DNA of 15,016 bases from the NCBI GenBank assembly GCA_028690555.1, contig JAQVBA010000022.1, positions 1 to 15,016 on the forward strand, given 5' to 3'. A program made the position numbers and the translations under genes. Each line of letters opens with the position of its first letter. Position 1 is the stretch's first letter. Origin of the DNA: Acholeplasmataceae bacterium. Lineage in GTDB: Bacteria; Bacillota_I; Bacilli_A; Acholeplasmatales; Acholeplasmataceae. The notes below the pieces were generated by a model. The model searched no databases and was not told the origin of the DNA. It worked only from the letters and a program-made list of their open reading frames with translations. Positions 1-6,342 of the stretch are shown here, piece by piece.

Positions 1-71
1 CTTTGATGATCAAAAATAATTGCGCGTGTACTGGTTGTTCCTTGATCAATTGAAAGGATATATTTTTCCAT
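1..71 (-). CDS. glpK: Glycerol kinase, N-terminal fragment (runs off the window)
   Basis: Only the first 23 or so codons lie in the window. They read MEKYILSIDQGTTSTRAIIF, the classic FGGY-kinase phosphate-1 loop (D-Q-G-T-T-S-T-R) of glycerol kinase. The enzyme phosphorylates glycerol to sn-glycerol-3-phosphate with ATP in the cytoplasm. The ATG at 71-69 follows an AAGGAGAG ribosome site at 84-77 with a 5-base gap. That site overlaps the stop codon of the DUF1667 gene, so glpK is almost certainly the last gene seen here of the operon starting at glpP. The product is the substrate of the dehydrogenases just upstream. The call rests on a short but very characteristic motif. Confidence 0.93.
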   Translation of the reverse strand, partial: MEKYILSIDQGTTSTRAIIFDHQ

Positions 72-82
72 TTCATCTCTCC

Positions 83-436
83 TTATGATTCAAGCATATT
101 TAAATTTCTAGTTGCAATAATATCGACATGTGTATCCATAATGTTTTCGATAATGACATCATTTATTTTAACACTTTTTGTGACAATTTCAGACCCAATG
201 CGGTCCATAATTTGAAACATCAACTCTTTCGGGATCGGTGAAGAAGTTTTCACGGGTAGTCTTGGCATCATTGGATTTGATGTTTTAACGGTTGTTGTAA
301 TAATTCTTGATGGATGTGTAATTTCTTCTAATCCATATTTTAAACCTCTTGGGCATTGATTCCCGGTGATGTTATTTTTATCATCGACATGTAAATGACA
401 TCCAACAGGACATACGATACAAATAAGTTCTTTCAT
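83..436 (-). CDS. DUF1667 family cysteine-rich protein, small subunit of the anaerobic-type G3P dehydrogenase module
   Basis: A 117-residue soluble protein. Four cysteines sit near the N-terminus: C6-x2-C9-P-x-G-C13, then C28-P-R-G. This is the DUF1667 signature and looks like a metal or Fe-S site, although that is inference from cysteine spacing. The family is regularly found next to a GlpA-like FAD dehydrogenase and a GlpB-like FAD/NAD oxidoreductase, as here (established synteny, e.g. the Thermotoga glycerol cluster from memory). The ATG at 436 lies one base after the stop of the 438-1691 gene, so the two are translationally coupled. Its likely role is an electron-transfer or assembly subunit of the complex. 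No enzymatic activity can be assigned from sequence alone. Confidence 0.85.
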   Translation of the reverse strand: MKELICIVCPVGCHLHVDDKNNITGNQCPRGLKYGLEEITHPSRIITTTVKTSNPMMPRLPVKTSSPIPKELMFQIMDRIGSEIVTKSVKINDVIIENIMDTHVDIIATRNLNMLES

Positions 437-437
437 C

Positions 438-1691
438 TTAAACCTCCTTCACAGCGAGTACTAAATCTTTGTCACTTTGAATTTTATCTTTAGGAACTGC
501 AATTCTTAACATTTCTGCAGGTGCTAAATAACGCGCTTTTTTCGTTTGAATCACTTCATCACCCTGCATGACTTGAATGGTTGCTTGAGCTATTTTCTTC
601 GTGACTCTAAACGATAATTCGACATGGTCAACTTCAAGTTGATTATACGCAATCGTCTGTGGGACCACATAACGTACATTTTCATTTTTTTCAATCATCA
701 ATGTCTTTTTGTTTTGATGATCAAATTTTAAATAACGTATGGCAGCTTCACCAGCTTTTTTACTTTCATTCGAAACTTCATCGACTAAATCATGCACATG
801 AAGTGAATTACCACAAGCAAATAGACCAGGAATATTGGTTTCATAGTTTTGATCGACGACAACACTCTTTGTAATCGGATCAATTTCTAATGTGAGTGAA
901 TCAAAAAGTGTCACATCAGGAATTAAACCAACCGATAGAAGAAGTGTATCAACATCAAATGATTTTTCAGTATTTGGAATGACTTGGAATTTTTCGTCAA
1001 CTTGTTGAATGGTAATACCTTCTAATCGTTCTTTACCACGGATATCTGTTACGGTATGTGATAAATAAAGGGGAATATCAAAATCATGAAGACATTGAAC
1101 AACATTACGTGTTAAACCATTTGAAAACGGCATGATTTCAGCAACTCCATGGACTTTTGCACCTTCTAAGGTCATACGTCTAGCCATGATAAGTCCAATA
1201 TCACCACTGCCGAGAATAAATACATTTTTACCGACTAAATAGCCATCTTTATTCAAATAACGTTGTGCGCTACCTGCAGTCATAATCCCTTTGGGTCTTT
1301 CACCTGGGAGTAAGATGGCACCACGCGTACGTTCGTAACAACCAGTTGATAAAATAACCGCATCTGCTTCAATTTCAAATAACCCATTTTCTACAGAAGA
1401 ACATTTTACGGTAAAATGATCTTTTCTAACGATATCTAAGACGGTTGTACTTAATAAATACGGAATTTTAAGTTCATCTAATTGATTCATAAATCGTGAT
1501 GCGTATTCTGGCCCTGTTAATTCTTCTTTAAATTCTTTTAATCCAAAACCATTATGAATGCATTGGTTTAAAATTCCACCTAATTCACGATCACGTTCAA
1601 CGACTAAGATGTCAAATCCTTGATTGGAAGCTGAAACAGCAGCTGCCATACCCGCAGCGCCACCACCGATGACTAATAAATTTGTCTTCAT
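438..1691 (-). CDS. FAD/NAD(P)-dependent oxidoreductase (GlpB-like partner of the G3P dehydrogenase)
   Basis: A 417-residue two-dinucleotide flavoprotein. The FAD motif is at residues 8-14 (I-G-G-G-A-A-G), with E32 closing the second strand. A second Rossmann motif, G161-S-G-D-I-G166, is the NAD(P) site. The GILNQCIHNGFG stretch near residue 39-50 and the STGCYER/LLPGERP region near 115-134 are typical of the pyridine-nucleotide oxidoreductases paired with DUF1667. A later A-C-G-N motif near residue 300 fits the second FAD contact. It probably passes electrons from the GlpA-like subunit to NAD or another carrier (inference). The start is set at ATG 1691: AAGGTG at 1702-1697 is spaced 5 bases from it, and the ATG overlaps the upstream TGA by one base (TGATG). 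An upstream in-frame ATG at 1715 would give 8 extra residues but has no clear ribosome site. Confidence 0.87.
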   Translation of the reverse strand: MKTNLLVIGGGAAGMAAAVSASNQGFDILVVERDRELGGILNQCIHNGFGLKEFKEELTGPEYASRFMNQLDELKIPYLLSTTVLDIVRKDHFTVKCSSVENGLFEIEADAVILSTGCYERTRGAILLPGERPKGIMTAGSAQRYLNKDGYLVGKNVFILGSGDIGLIMARRMTLEGAKVHGVAEIMPFSNGLTRNVVQCLHDFDIPLYLSHTVTDIRGKERLEGITIQQVDEKFQVIPNTEKSFDVDTLLLSVGLIPDVTLFDSLTLEIDPITKSVVVDQNYETNIPGLFACGNSLHVHDLVDEVSNESKKAGEAAIRYLKFDHQNKKTLMIEKNENVRYVVPQTIAYNQLEVDHVELSFRVTKKIAQATIQVMQGDEVIQTKKARYLAPAEMLRIAVPKDKIQSDKDLVLAVKEV

Positions 1692-3127
1692 CATTTCACC
1701 TTCGTTTCTTTCCATAAAATTGGTGTATCTTTACCGTAATAATTGATTTTGTCTAATGGTTGATCTGTTTCTCTTGCGATAATTTTTAATACTGTATTTT
1801 CACAGTATCCACCTTGGCATAATCCACTGCCTGCTCTTGCACGTTTTTTAATGCCTTTAATCGTATCATTTCCGAGTGGGCCATGAATGGCTTCCATGAT
1901 TTCAACTTCCGTAATTTTTTCACATTTACAAACGATGTTTCCATAGAGTGGATTTTCTTTAATCTTTTTCTTTTGTTCTTCCTCAGATAATGTATAGAAG
2001 AAAATCTTTTTTTCTCTGATTGGATCAAAGTTTTCTTTAGGTGAAACATTAGGTTTAATAACTTCATCCACTAAATATCTTGCAATCGCAGGTGCAGCAG
2101 TTAAACCTGGAGAATCAATGCCTGCAACATGGAAGAAGCCTTTATATTCCTTAGATTCTTGAATATAAAAATCTTTATAAGTAGATCCAGCACGAATACC
2201 AGAAAATGTTCGAATCGTTTTATCAAATGGAATATTTTTTGCAAGTCTTGAAGCATCCTCTTTGATTTGTTTCATGCCATCTGGTGTTGTGTTTGTTCTC
2301 ACCTTTTCAAGTTGTTCAACAGAAGTTGGCCCCACTAAGATATTCCCGTGAACTTGAGGGACTAATAAAACACCCTTACCTTTCGCGGTTGGAAGTGGAT
2401 ATAAAATTCTTTCTAAATATCCTTTAACACGGCGATCTAACACATAATATTCACCGCGTCTGGGTTTAATCGTATAAGGGACATCTTTTTCAATCATATG
2501 TGCGATGTGATCTGAAAAAATACCAGAGGCACTGATTACATTTTTTGTCTCAATTTTTTCTTTAAAATTGGTTTCAACAATAAAGTGATCTTTTTCATAA
2601 GTGATATTTGTCACTTCTTGGTTTTTTCTAAATTCAACACCATTTTTCATCGCATTTTCTAAACATGCGAAAGCGACTTCCCAAGGATAAGTCACTTTTG
2701 TTGTTGGAAGCGATAAAACCTTCGTCACAGAATCACTCATGTTGGGTTCTAATTTGCGTGCCGTATCACCATCGAGAATGGTAGAAGTAGGAACACCATT
2801 ATGATTTGCTCGAATCTTTAATTCTTCAAGCATTTTTTCTTCCTCTTCATCATGTGCAAGCACAAAAGCACCCGTTCGAAGAATCGGGATATTGAGTTCA
2901 TGCTCTAGTTCTTCATAAAGTGCATTACCTTTCACTGAGAGGATTGCTTTTAAACTTCCTTCAATTGGATCATGCCCTGAGTGAATAATTGCACTGTTTG
3001 CAACCGTTTGGTGATTAGCAACATCATTTTCTTTTTCTAATACGAGGGTCTTAAATGGATACTTGCTTAACTCACGTGCAATGTTTGTTCCAACAATCCC
3101 TGCGCCAATAATAATAAAATCGTACAT
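1691..3127 (-). CDS. GlpA-like FAD-dependent glycerol-3-phosphate dehydrogenase with C-terminal BFD-type [2Fe-2S] domain
   Basis: A 478-residue protein. Residues 1 to about 370 are a DAO-type FAD oxidoreductase: G8-A-G-I-V-G13, then E31, with a later H-V-A-G-I-D-S-P-G-L-T-A motif. Residues about 395-455 form a BFD-like domain with C400-x-C402 and C437-x4-C442, expected to hold a [2Fe-2S] cluster. The architecture matches GlpA and related enzymes that oxidise glycerol-3-phosphate to dihydroxyacetone phosphate. L-2-hydroxyglutarate-type oxidases share the first domain, but the operon with glpP and glpK fixes the substrate with good probability. There is no membrane segment. A GGAGG site five bases before the ATG supports the start. 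The gene lies 79 bases after glpP, and a terminator-like hairpin sits in that gap. The stop overlaps the next start. Confidence 0.87.
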   Translation of the reverse strand: MYDFIIIGAGIVGTNIARELSKYPFKTLVLEKENDVANHQTVANSAIIHSGHDPIEGSLKAILSVKGNALYEELEHELNIPILRTGAFVLAHDEEEEKMLEELKIRANHNGVPTSTILDGDTARKLEPNMSDSVTKVLSLPTTKVTYPWEVAFACLENAMKNGVEFRKNQEVTNITYEKDHFIVETNFKEKIETKNVISASGIFSDHIAHMIEKDVPYTIKPRRGEYYVLDRRVKGYLERILYPLPTAKGKGVLLVPQVHGNILVGPTSVEQLEKVRTNTTPDGMKQIKEDASRLAKNIPFDKTIRTFSGIRAGSTYKDFYIQESKEYKGFFHVAGIDSPGLTAAPAIARYLVDEVIKPNVSPKENFDPIREKKIFFYTLSEEEQKKKIKENPLYGNIVCKCEKITEVEIMEAIHGPLGNDTIKGIKKRARAGSGLCQGGYCENTVLKIIARETDQPLDKINYYGKDTPILWKETKVK

Positions 3128-3150
3128 AAATGCCTCCTATTATAATGAAA

Positions 3151-3179
3151 AGAGAAAAAACAAATTTAGTTTTTTCTCT
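3151..3179 (-). terminator. Intra-operon hairpin between glpP and the dehydrogenase; possible GlpP antitermination target
   Basis: A perfect 11-bp inverted repeat, AGAGAAAAAAC paired with GTTTTTTCTCT around a 7-base loop. On the transcribed strand it is followed by UUUC, a poor U tract, and then the ribosome site of the dehydrogenase gene. It could be a leaky terminator, a GlpP-controlled attenuator as in Bacillus glp leaders, or an mRNA processing or stabilising hairpin. The control role is inferred from the glpP neighbour. Confidence 0.5.
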
Positions 3180-3198
3180 CTCTTTGTCTCTGTTTAGA

Positions 3199-3210
3199 TT
3201 AACATGTTAA
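3199..3210. repeat. 12-bp perfect palindrome overlapping the glpP stop
   Basis: TTAACATGTTAA reads the same on both strands and covers the glpP stop codon. It lies 20 bases upstream (in reading direction) of the intra-operon hairpin. It could be an operator half-site pair or chance in AT-rich DNA. Part of it is fixed by coding for the last residues and stop, so I give it modest weight. Confidence 0.3.
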
Positions 3211-3749
3211 ATCCATAATTCGGTTTTACTTGAGGTGACTGCAATCGCACCTGCTTTTAAGCAATGTTCAACATCTAATTTTGATGCTATCAGTCCACCC
3301 ATTAAAATGTGTGCATTGAGTTGTTTTTGTATTCTTGGCAAGACTTCATAAGAAGTTGCAGGTAGAATTTCAACATACTCAGGATTAAGTTTTCGATTAA
3401 TTTCTAAGCTCTGCTCTAAGGATAAGCTATCTTTTAAGAAGAAGCGGAAGATGCCGATGACTTTTCGTTTTTTACAGATTTCAATCACTTTAGGTTTACT
3501 TGAAATAATGCCATCGACTTTAAGAACTTGAATTAAGTAAATGGCTCCAAATTCATCTGCGTTTAGTCCCTTAATTAACTCCGAGTGAATTAAAACTTTC
3601 TTTTTATTATCTCGCATGACGCCAATCAGTTCAGGTAACTGGGCTAACTGAAAGTTCATGAGAATACCATAAGTTAAAGGAAGGGATAGAAACTTCTTTA
3701 AATCTTGATGATTACTGATGGCTGGGATGACTTGTTGATTTCCAAACAT
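3207..3749 (-). CDS. glpP: Glycerol-3-phosphate-responsive antiterminator GlpP
   Basis: A 180-residue soluble protein matching the GlpP family in full length: N-terminal Q-Q-V-I-P-A-I, a TIM-barrel-like series of strands (V-L-I-H-S-E-L-I-K-G-L, V-D-G-I-I-S-S-K, Y-V-E-I-L-P-A), the glycine-rich phosphate-binding turn I-L-M-G-G-L-I, and the C-terminal A-G-A-I-A-V-T-S-S box. In Bacillus, GlpP bound to glycerol-3-phosphate attaches to glp leader RNA and prevents termination (established). Here it is the first gene of the operon it should control. Its own leader holds a terminator-like hairpin and a second lies just after it, so autoregulation is likely (inference). The start at 3749 has an AAAGGAGG site with a suitable gap. 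Related 'glycerol uptake' proteins lacking RNA binding exist, so RNA activity is not proven. Confidence 0.92.
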   Translation of the reverse strand: MFGNQQVIPAISNHQDLKKFLSLPLTYGILMNFQLAQLPELIGVMRDNKKKVLIHSELIKGLNADEFGAIYLIQVLKVDGIISSKPKVIEICKKRKVIGIFRFFLKDSLSLEQSLEINRKLNPEYVEILPATSYEVLPRIQKQLNAHILMGGLIASKLDVEHCLKAGAIAVTSSKTELWI

Positions 3750-3774
3750 TGGCTCCTCCTTTATAAAATAAATA

Positions 3775-3816
3775 GCAAAGTAAAAAATGCGTCCATAGAT
3801 CCATTTTTTTCTTCGC
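3775..3816 (-). terminator. Terminator-like hairpin in the glpP leader (probable antitermination site)
   Basis: On the minus strand GCGAAG-A-AAAAAATG pairs with CATTTTTT-A-CTTTGC around a 12-base loop: 14 pairs with one A-A mismatch and one G-U pair. It is followed by the U-rich stretch TATTTATTTT and then the glpP ribosome site. It lies about 27 bases after the predicted transcription start. The placement fits a GlpP-controlled attenuator. It is also the first terminator met by read-through from yolD. Confidence 0.65.
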
Positions 3817-3849
3817 TCATTTTCTCTTATTATCTTAAATTACAATCAT

Positions 3850-3878
3850 ATTATATGTTTTTATGATGAGATTGTCAA
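3850..3878 (-). promoter_or_regulatory. SigA-type promoter of the glp operon
   Basis: On the minus strand a perfect TTGACA (3878-3873), a 17-base spacer and a perfect TATAAT (3855-3850). Transcription should begin near 3843, giving a leader of about 93 bases before the glpP ATG. The -35 box lies six bases after the yolD stop codon. A consensus promoter followed by a hairpin fits control by antitermination rather than at initiation. Confidence 0.88.
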
Positions 3879-3884
3879 GAAATA

Positions 3885-4223
3885 TTAGGAATCCGTGAAA
3901 TCGATTTCAAGGACTTGGTTGGCCGATAAAACGTATCTGCCTTCTAAAATGATTTTTCGCTTAATCCAATCCAATCGATGAATGCGTCCGGATACAGTTT
4001 TGGTATAGCCATCTTCGAAGTAATAGATTTGGATTTCAACGTTTTTAAATACGGCTATTTGAAGTTTTCGATTGAGCTCTTCTTGCTTGTCATCTGAAAG
4101 TATGGGGGACTCATTTTTATTCAGCCGATATCTTAATTCCTTTAAAAGTGAATGATAGCCAACCAGTGCATCAAAAGGAGCCCATTTAATAATGCCACGA
4201 TCGTGATAAGTTGTATTACCCAT
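3885..4223 (-). CDS. YolD-like protein, partner of the UvrX-type DNA polymerase
   Basis: A 112-residue protein of the YolD-like family. It shows the N-terminal D-R-G-I-I-K-W-A-P-F-D-A-L motif and a C-terminal small beta domain (Y-Y-F-E-D-G-Y-T-K-T-V-S-G-R-I, then R-K-I-I-L-E). YolD-like proteins are routinely encoded beside UvrX/YqjW polymerases in Bacillota, often under SOS control, and have been proposed as UmuD-like cofactors; their biochemistry is poorly known. The start is taken as ATG 4223 because GGAGGT sits four bases upstream. A TTG at 4235 is in frame but the ribosome site overlaps it. The gene overlaps the end of the polymerase gene by 8 bases, so co-translation is expected. No terminator follows it before the glp promoter. 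Confidence 0.88.
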   Translation of the reverse strand: MGNTTYHDRGIIKWAPFDALVGYHSLLKELRYRLNKNESPILSDDKQEELNRKLQIAVFKNVEIQIYYFEDGYTKTVSGRIHRLDWIKRKIILEGRYVLSANQVLEIDFTDS

Positions 4224-5487
4224 GGTGACCTCCAATCATTTGATTACGTGCTTTAATCGTTGATTTTTCAAGTTCACTTGATGCGCGGTTGACACTGTTT
4301 CGTCCGTATTTCATTCGGATTGCATCAAGCGCATAACCAAGTTCATTTTCTTTTTCAATGCGCATACTATCTTCAAAAAGTGAAAACTGATAAATGGATT
4401 GTTTTGAAAGATGAGATATGCTGATATGAACACGGCGAATAGGTTCATCTTCATAGTTTTGATGAAATAAAAATAAACAATAATCATAGATGACAGAAGC
4501 ATTAGAAGTTGGGTAATCGAGTGTGATTTGTTTTCCAAAACCACCGCCAACAGATTTACTGTAACTGATGCCAAAATGAATGGTGCGTCCGACATAGTGT
4601 CCCATCCGTAAACGTCTTGAAACATCATCAGCCATTTCCCGGATAATGATGAAAACATCTGGAGGTAAGTAGTCTTCAAAAAGCATTTGGCCATTGCCAA
4701 TGCTTGCTTGATGAACGCGTTGATTTGGGTTTTTCTTTTCACCGATCATACTCATGTCAATGCCATGTGTATGGTAATAAAGTTCTTCACCAAGAATACC
4801 AAAAAGTCGTCTCAATGTCTCTAAGTTGTAATGTGCAATGTCACCAATCGTCTTTAGTCCAAGTCGGTTCAATCTTTTTTCCATTCTATGCCCAATCCCC
4901 CACATTTCACTTAAAGGTTCAACGGGCCAAAGTTTTTGTGGGATGTCTTCATAATTCCACTCTGCAATAAAATTGGGAGCTTTCTTGGATTCAATATCAA
5001 GTGCAAGTTTTGCTATTAACATGTTTGGGCCAATACCACAGGTCGCATATAATTTTAATTCATCACGAATTTTAGCAAGAATCATGGATGCGAGTTCATA
5101 CGCACTTTTTTGATAATACGATAAGTAAGATGTAACATCTAAAAAAGCTTCATCGACTGAATAGATGAATAAATCATCTTCAGAAACAAACGATAAATAG
5201 ATCTCGATCACACGTGACGAAAACTCTAGATAAGTTGCCATTCTAGGCTTTGCAAAGATGATGCGTGGATCGTTTGGGAGTTCAAAGATTCGACAGCGAC
5301 TCGGCACACCATGCATCTTTAAAAAAGGTGAAACAGCTAAGACGATTGAACCATTACCCCTTGATTTATCAGCCACTACTAATGGCGTTACAAAGGGGTC
5401 TAATCCTAAAAGAGCGCATTCAACGGATGCATAAAAACTTTTTAAATCGATGCATAAAATGTGACGATGAAGTTTATATTCTTCCAT
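4216..5487 (-). CDS. Y-family DNA polymerase of the UvrX/YqjW (UmuC/DinB-like) type
   Basis: A 423-residue translesion DNA polymerase. The palm carries the metal-binding residues D14 (C-I-D-L-K-S-F-Y) and D112-E113 (Y-S-V-D-E-A). Tyr19 sits at the expected steric-gate position. A helix-hairpin-helix-like stretch lies near 195-222 (W-G-I-G-H-R-M...L-G-L-K-T-I-G-D-I), the little finger follows at about 255-360, and a clamp-binding pentapeptide Q-F-S-L-F is at 367-371. All catalytic residues are intact. It should copy past damaged bases at the cost of accuracy. The start is ATG 5487 with GGGGGAG five bases upstream; a GTG at 5508 lies too close to the -10 box. The pairing with yolD points to the UvrX/YqjW branch rather than housekeeping DinB. 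Confidence 0.93.
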   Translation of the reverse strand: MEEYKLHRHILCIDLKSFYASVECALLGLDPFVTPLVVADKSRGNGSIVLAVSPFLKMHGVPSRCRIFELPNDPRIIFAKPRMATYLEFSSRVIEIYLSFVSEDDLFIYSVDEAFLDVTSYLSYYQKSAYELASMILAKIRDELKLYATCGIGPNMLIAKLALDIESKKAPNFIAEWNYEDIPQKLWPVEPLSEMWGIGHRMEKRLNRLGLKTIGDIAHYNLETLRRLFGILGEELYYHTHGIDMSMIGEKKNPNQRVHQASIGNGQMLFEDYLPPDVFIIIREMADDVSRRLRMGHYVGRTIHFGISYSKSVGGGFGKQITLDYPTSNASVIYDYCLFLFHQNYEDEPIRRVHISISHLSKQSIYQFSLFEDSMRIEKENELGYALDAIRMKYGRNSVNRASSELEKSTIKARNQMIGGHHG

Positions 5488-5510
5488 GTGAACTCCCCCT
5501 TTGTGCACCC

Positions 5511-5539
5511 ATTATATCAAGGAAATTTGAAAAGGGAAG
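5511..5539 (-). promoter_or_regulatory. Likely promoter of the polymerase-yolD pair
   Basis: A perfect TATAAT on the minus strand (5516-5511) lies 23 bases before the ATG. The -35 region at the expected distance reads CTTCCC, which is weak. A good -10 with a poor -35 is common at promoters that rely on a regulator; the repeated dyads just upstream are candidates for its site. Confidence 0.55.
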
Positions 5540-5541
5540 AT

Positions 5542-5576
5542 GATGAAAGTTGTTTTCAGAATGAAAGTGTTCTCAG
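5542..5576. repeat. Two tandem imperfect dyads upstream of the polymerase promoter
   Basis: On the plus strand GATGAAAGTTGTTTTCAG (5542-5559) is followed directly by AATGAAAGTGTTCTCAG (5560-5576). They share about 14 positions with one gap, and each is itself a rough GAAA...TTTC or GAA...TTC dyad. The spacing of about 17-18 bases is not quite two helical turns. The place, just upstream of a weak -35, fits an operator or activator site. The half-sites resemble GAAC/GTTC of Bacillus LexA boxes only loosely. Confidence 0.45.
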
Positions 5577-5623
5577 TAAAAAATAACATTTATTTACATT
5601 ATAAACAAGCAATTTTTTGAAAT

Positions 5624-5653
5624 AAAAAAAGCACATCTTTACGAAGCGCTTTT
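5624..5653 (-). terminator. Terminator of rluF
   Basis: AAAAGCGC pairs with GTGCTTTT (one G-U pair) around an 11-base loop, followed by seven U residues on the minus strand. The stem starts inside the last rluF codons. It closes the ppiB-rluF transcript before the polymerase promoter. Confidence 0.7.
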
Positions 5654-6340
5654 CAAGATTTCAAAGAGTTTTTTCTCTTCATTTTTTGTAAGATGTCGAT
5701 ATTTTCCAGTAGGAATGTCTAAATGGATGTGCATGATGCGAATGCGTTTTAAAGATAAAACATTATATCCAAAATATGCACACATCCTTCTAATTTGTCG
5801 ATTTAATCCTTCGGTTAAAATAATTTTAAACGTTTTTGAATCTACTTTTTTAACCACGCATGGACGTGTGATGGTATCTAATATTGGAACACCTTTTGAC
5901 ATTTGATCACAAAACATTTGAGTTACAGGGCGATCAACTGTGACTAAATATTCTTTTTCATGGGCATTTTCAGCGCGTAATATTTGATTGACGATATCCC
6001 CATCATTCGTTAGAAGAATTAAGCCTTCGCTTTCTTTATCGAGTCTTCCAATATGAAAAATACGTTCAGGGTAATGGATATAATCAATCATGTTTCCTTT
6101 GATTTTCTGGTCGGTGGTAGACGTAATACCAATCGGTTTATTAAACGCCAAATAAACGCGTTTTTGCACGTTAGACAAAGCTTTATGGTCAACGGTAACT
6201 AAATCGTGATCACTGACTTGTGAGCCAATCACGGCGAGCTCTCCATTGATTCTCACGCGATTTGCTGAAATGAGACGATCAGCTTCTCTGCGTGAACAAA
6301 ATCCAGATTCACTTAAGTATTTATTAATACGTGTCGGCAT
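5639..6340 (-). CDS. rluF: 23S rRNA pseudouridine synthase RluF
   Basis: A 233-residue RsuA-family pseudouridine synthase. An N-terminal S4 RNA-binding domain (about 2-60: R-I-N-K-Y-L-S-E-S-G-F-C-S-R-R-E-A-D-R) is followed by the catalytic domain with D101 in G-R-L-D-K. The late motif G-L-N-R-Q-I-R-R-M-C-A-Y-F-G-Y (178-192) and E-K-E-Y-L-V-T-V-D are closest to RluF, which modifies U2604 of E. coli 23S rRNA; here it lacks the long basic tail of the E. coli protein. RluB or RsuA are less likely. The ATG at 6340 lies two bases after the ppiB stop, and the bases before it contain no recognisable Shine-Dalgarno site, so translation probably depends on ribosomes finishing ppiB. Confidence 0.9.
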   Translation of the reverse strand: MPTRINKYLSESGFCSRREADRLISANRVRINGELAVIGSQVSDHDLVTVDHKALSNVQKRVYLAFNKPIGITSTTDQKIKGNMIDYIHYPERIFHIGRLDKESEGLILLTNDGDIVNQILRAENAHEKEYLVTVDRPVTQMFCDQMSKGVPILDTITRPCVVKKVDSKTFKIILTEGLNRQIRRMCAYFGYNVLSLKRIRIMHIHLDIPTGKYRHLTKNEEKKLFEILKSAS

Positions 6341-6342
6341 GC

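Noticed and set aside
1786..2067. Minus-strand open frame inside the GlpA-like gene
   Set aside because: It lies fully within a well-supported conserved gene in another frame, including the BFD domain; no family resemblance.
5265..5543. Plus-strand open frame antisense to the start of the polymerase gene
   Set aside because: It covers the polymerase promoter and N-terminal coding region and has no ribosome site or recognisable domain.
5542..5576. LexA (SOS) box call
   Set aside because: The dyads contain GAAA/TTTC and GAA/TTC arms but not GAAC-N4-GTTC at the proper spacing, so I report repeats and not a named LexA site.
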